Assembly (NCBI RefSeq): GCF_020532605.1
Contig: NZ_JAJATW010000002.1
Span: 124,001-188,000, forward strand
From: Marinomonas algarum
GTDB lineage: Bacteria > Pseudomonadota > Gammaproteobacteria > Pseudomonadales > Marinomonadaceae
Length of the DNA: 64,000 bases
Direction of reading: 5' to 3'
Of this stretch, positions 62,130 through 64,000 are shown one piece after another (position 1 is the stretch's first letter; the number at the start of each line of letters is the position of its first letter). The position numbers and the translations under genes are program-made. The notes under the pieces are model-generated. The model did not search any database. It was not told the origin of the DNA and saw nothing but the letters and a program-made list of their open reading frames with translations.

Positions 62130-62771
62130 CTAACCCATACCAAGCACACGATAGCGTATGGCCAGTCGAATCAACTCCACATCACTGTCTATGTTTAATT
62201 TAGAAAAAATACGAGAACGAAAGGTGCTCACCGTTTTAGGACTCACTTTCAGACTGACGGCAATCTCACTGGATTTTTTACCATCAACAATCATTTGCGC
62301 CACTTGTAACTCACGATCAGACAGCTGACTTAACGGCGAGCCTTCCCCATCAATCGTGAATTTTGACAGAGCAATCTTTTGTGCCACCGATTGTGAAATA
62401 TAATGTTGCCCCTTGGCAACCGTATCAATCGCTTCAACCAGCTCTGACGTATTCGTGCCTTTGGTCAAATACCCCGAAGCCCCCACTTCTAAAAGCTTTA
62501 CAGGGTATAAATCGTCCTCTAACGCCGACAAAGCAATCACCTTGATTCGTGGCAAAAGTCGTTTGATTTCTTTGGTGGCACCCAAGCCCCCCATGCCCGG
62601 CATGTGAACGTCCATTAGAACGATATCGGGCAACAAGGCTTTCGACTGCGCAATAGCGTCTTCACCACTGTGCACCACACCGACGACGTCAACGCCTTTG
62701 ACATCTTGCAGCACTCGACTAATACCATGGCTGACCACATCATGGTCATCAACAATCAGTACTTTTAACAT
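62130..62771 (-). CDS. uvrY: GacA/UvrY-type response regulator
   Basis: The 213-residue protein has a receiver domain (1-120, phospho-acceptor Asp54 in VLMDVHMPGMGG, acidic pocket DDH at 8-10) and a LuxR-type helix-turn-helix (about 148-205: LSDRELQVAQMIVDGKKSSE, SPKTVSTFRSRIF). Adjacent to uvrC, as in E. coli and pseudomonads, it is the GacA/UvrY orthologue, partner of BarA/GacS, acting through CsrA-binding small RNAs. ATG 62771 follows GAGG; a longer frame starting at 62816 is unlikely. Confidence 0.95.
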   Translation of the reverse strand: MLKVLIVDDHDVVSHGISRVLQDVKGVDVVGVVHSGEDAIAQSKALLPDIVLMDVHMPGMGGLGATKEIKRLLPRIKVIALSALEDDLYPVKLLEVGASGYLTKGTNTSELVEAIDTVAKGQHYISQSVAQKIALSKFTIDGEGSPLSQLSDRELQVAQMIVDGKKSSEIAVSLKVSPKTVSTFRSRIFSKLNIDSDVELIRLAIRYRVLGMG

Positions 62772-62891
62772 AATCGCCTCACCAAGCTCTCTCACACGCC
62801 CTGTCAACGCTAACAATTGCCTGGCAGGCCAATTGTCTGGAGCGTCTTGTTATTATCATGATGTTATCGAACAAAGACGAAAAACTCATCG

Positions 62892-63701
62892 TTATTCTGG
62901 AAGTTTTTCGTGGTAACCCATTTCTGCTAGTTTTTTCTGACTTATCTCACGATACCGCTGACGAATGCTCGTGCCTGCTGTTTTTTGTGTGTAATACAAC
63001 AACGGCATCACCCGCTCTTCTGAAACAGCCAAGGTTTTAGAAATATGGCCCGCCAATTCAGTCACATTAAGCGTGCGCTGATTTTCGATCATGACCACTT
63101 TAGGTATTTTCAGTCGCTCTCCGGCAATGACTCGATCGACTATTTTCGTGTAACTTTTTTCAAACAGTGGCCAAGTTGAACGTTCTTCTTCAGACTTTAG
63201 CTTGTACCACCCCACATCAGACGCAGCAAAAAACACCGCGGGGTGACTCCACTTATACTGTAGAGGATCAGAGCGACAGCCGCATGCCTCCAAGTAAGCA
63301 GAACGCGGGTCACGCAAACCGTACGCCTTGTAGGCAGTACTGATAAGCTTTAAAAAATCAGCAATCGTCGGAGGCCAAGGGTGAACTTCTTTGGTACGCT
63401 CGACTGCATGAGCGAGAAGCGGTTCTTGAAAGCCTTTTAGGGCAATTGCCCACTCCCGCTTTGCTAACTTTACCTCGTCTGTTGTACTGTAAGCTGAGGC
63501 AAATTTATGGGTATAAATCGCTTTAAAACGTGCAAACAGCATGTTTACCAGTACGCGTGTTTGTTGCTCTGCCTCGGTTGGCCCAGATTCACGGCCACTG
63601 GCACCATACTCACCAGTCTGTGTCGTGGATGTTGTTGAGGGCGTCGCTAACTTGTTCTCTAGAGGTTTTAGCAAATGTTGAATTGCTTGAGGTTCCTTCA
63701 T
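62892..63701 (-). CDS. Lambda P-like helicase-loader candidate (DopE-like)
   Basis: The 269-residue protein aligns by eye with phage lambda replication protein P, which loads DnaB. After a polar, low-complexity N-terminus (about 1-50), FARFKAIYTHKFAS and KREWAIALKGF match the P core, WPPTIADFLKLI matches its PSPGQFVAW, YKWSHPAVFFAASDVGWYKL matches the WKSNAHYWLVTNLY region, and IVDRVIAGERLKIPK matches the C-terminal INRGEAIPEP. The start overlaps the upstream gene by 92 bases, unusually long, but no later start is convincing. I recall such pairs being described as domesticated lambda O/P genes (DopC/DopE) in bacteria lacking DnaC and DciA. No phage genes are around. Confidence 0.8.
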   Translation of the reverse strand: MKEPQAIQHLLKPLENKLATPSTTSTTQTGEYGASGRESGPTEAEQQTRVLVNMLFARFKAIYTHKFASAYSTTDEVKLAKREWAIALKGFQEPLLAHAVERTKEVHPWPPTIADFLKLISTAYKAYGLRDPRSAYLEACGCRSDPLQYKWSHPAVFFAASDVGWYKLKSEEERSTWPLFEKSYTKIVDRVIAGERLKIPKVVMIENQRTLNVTELAGHISKTLAVSEERVMPLLYYTQKTAGTSIRQRYREISQKKLAEMGYHEKLPE

Positions 63702-64000
63702 ATGAAGACCGATCCGATTGTTTGTACTGCCACTGACGTTTTACGTATTTAAAAAATTCACTGTTCCAAGTTCTGACGTTTTTGCGTTGCTCTTTGATAC
63801 GCAATAAAAATTCAGTTTGTAATGATAAAGCGAATTCACGGGCAATTCCCGCTTGTGCGATTTGCTCCAATGTTGCCTCTTCAGGCTGCCATTGATCAGG
63901 TTGTCGAGCCCGCTCTTTTTGCTCTAAATATAAATCAAAATCCGTTACACCACGACGATCATTGACCACAGGGGGCGACGACGGCACATCAAACTGACGA
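63610..64000 (-). CDS. DnaT/lambda O-like replication protein, partial (DopC-like)
   Basis: The frame is open to the window edge, so the N-terminus is missing; a GTG at 63987 could be read as start but the reading continues before it. The ~130 visible residues contain a domain like the C-terminal DNA-binding domain of DnaT: DQWQPEEATLEQIAQAGIA, EFLLRIKEQRK and WNSEFFKYVKRQWQYKQ. The tail is polar. Coupling to the lambda P-like gene suggests a primosome or helicase-loading function. Whether it derives from lambda O, as described for DopC, cannot be settled from this part. Confidence 0.75.
   Translation of the reverse strand, partial: RQFDVPSSPPVVNDRRGVTDFDLYLEQKERARQPDQWQPEEATLEQIAQAGIAREFALSLQTEFLLRIKEQRKNVRTWNSEFFKYVKRQWQYKQSDRSSYEGTSSNSTFAKTSREQVSDALNNIHDTDW

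Noticed and set aside
62892..64000. Prophage remnant at the right edge
   Set aside because: Apart from the lambda P-like and DnaT-like genes there is no integrase, repressor, structural gene or att-like repeat, and the flank is conserved core chromosome; sequence beyond the edge could change this.
1..64000. CRISPR arrays, insertion sequences, restriction or toxin-antitoxin systems
   Set aside because: No regularly spaced repeats, transposase-like proteins, terminal inverted repeats or recognisable defence proteins were seen.

Overview
The window is a 64 kb chromosomal segment of a moderately AT-rich marine-type gammaproteobacterium. Gene content and order suggest an Oceanospirillales member close to Marinomonas: the uvrY-uvrC-pgsA-tRNA(Gly-Cys-Leu) block, a lambda-P-like helicase-loader candidate, carboxynorspermidine enzymes, a cobalamin salvage operon and abundant amine catabolism genes. 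The genus is an inference; no 16S gene is present. There is no prophage, IS element, CRISPR array or plasmid-like region, so this reads as core and niche-adaptive chromosome.

Left part (1-17.9 kb): the end of an acyl-CoA dehydrogenase, ETF-ubiquinone oxidoreductase and a thioesterase are followed by a large methylated-amine block on the minus strand. In transcription order it is a GmaS/GlnT-type glutamine synthetase, three split glutamate-synthase-like subunits (MgsABC/GlxBCD-like), an Amt ammonium channel, PurU, FolD, and a four-subunit sarcosine-oxidase-like enzyme (SoxBDAG or MgdABCD). A divergent IclR regulator lies inside the block, and an XRE-cupin regulator is divergent from the GmaS gene. 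Together these fit the N-methylglutamate route for monomethylamine: methylamine to gamma-glutamylmethylamide to N-methylglutamate to glutamate plus methylene-THF, with FolD/PurU yielding formate and Amt retrieving ammonium. Plain sarcosine oxidation is the main alternative for the Sox-like part.

17.9-31.8 kb: an ElaA-type acetyltransferase, a homologue of the replication fork-arrest protein Tus, an amino-acid-type ABC importer whose permease carries an unusual periplasmic insert, an ECF sigma/anti-sigma pair, a three-gene operon (DMT transporter, small winged-helix-like protein, 36-residue membrane microprotein) behind a structured leader with an internal terminator, an OmpA-like protein, a SlyD-like isomerase and a giant SLC5-type hybrid histidine kinase facing a TetR regulator.

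31.8-46.4 kb: mostly minus-strand housekeeping genes: DUF2750, rsuA, a GNAT enzyme, a YitT protein, a putatively Fur-controlled small operon, a cobalamin salvage operon (cobT-cobS-cobC-TRIC channel-cobO), rlmB, rnr, and the divergent ppsR/ppsA pair.

46.4-64 kb: an RNase D-like exonuclease, trxC, an MFS transporter with divergent LysR regulator, a CbiM-like cobalt transporter component with repeats upstream, a YegD-type Hsp70, NnrU, a chemoreceptor with a CZB domain paired with an Aer-like PAS protein, two norspermidine/spermidine synthesis genes, a coiled-coil lipoprotein, three tRNAs, pgsA, uvrC, uvrY/gacA, and a lambda-P-like protein with a DnaT/lambda-O-like partner cut by the window edge. 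Start codons were re-chosen where a Shine-Dalgarno or overlap supported a site different from the longest open frame; several genes use TTG or GTG.
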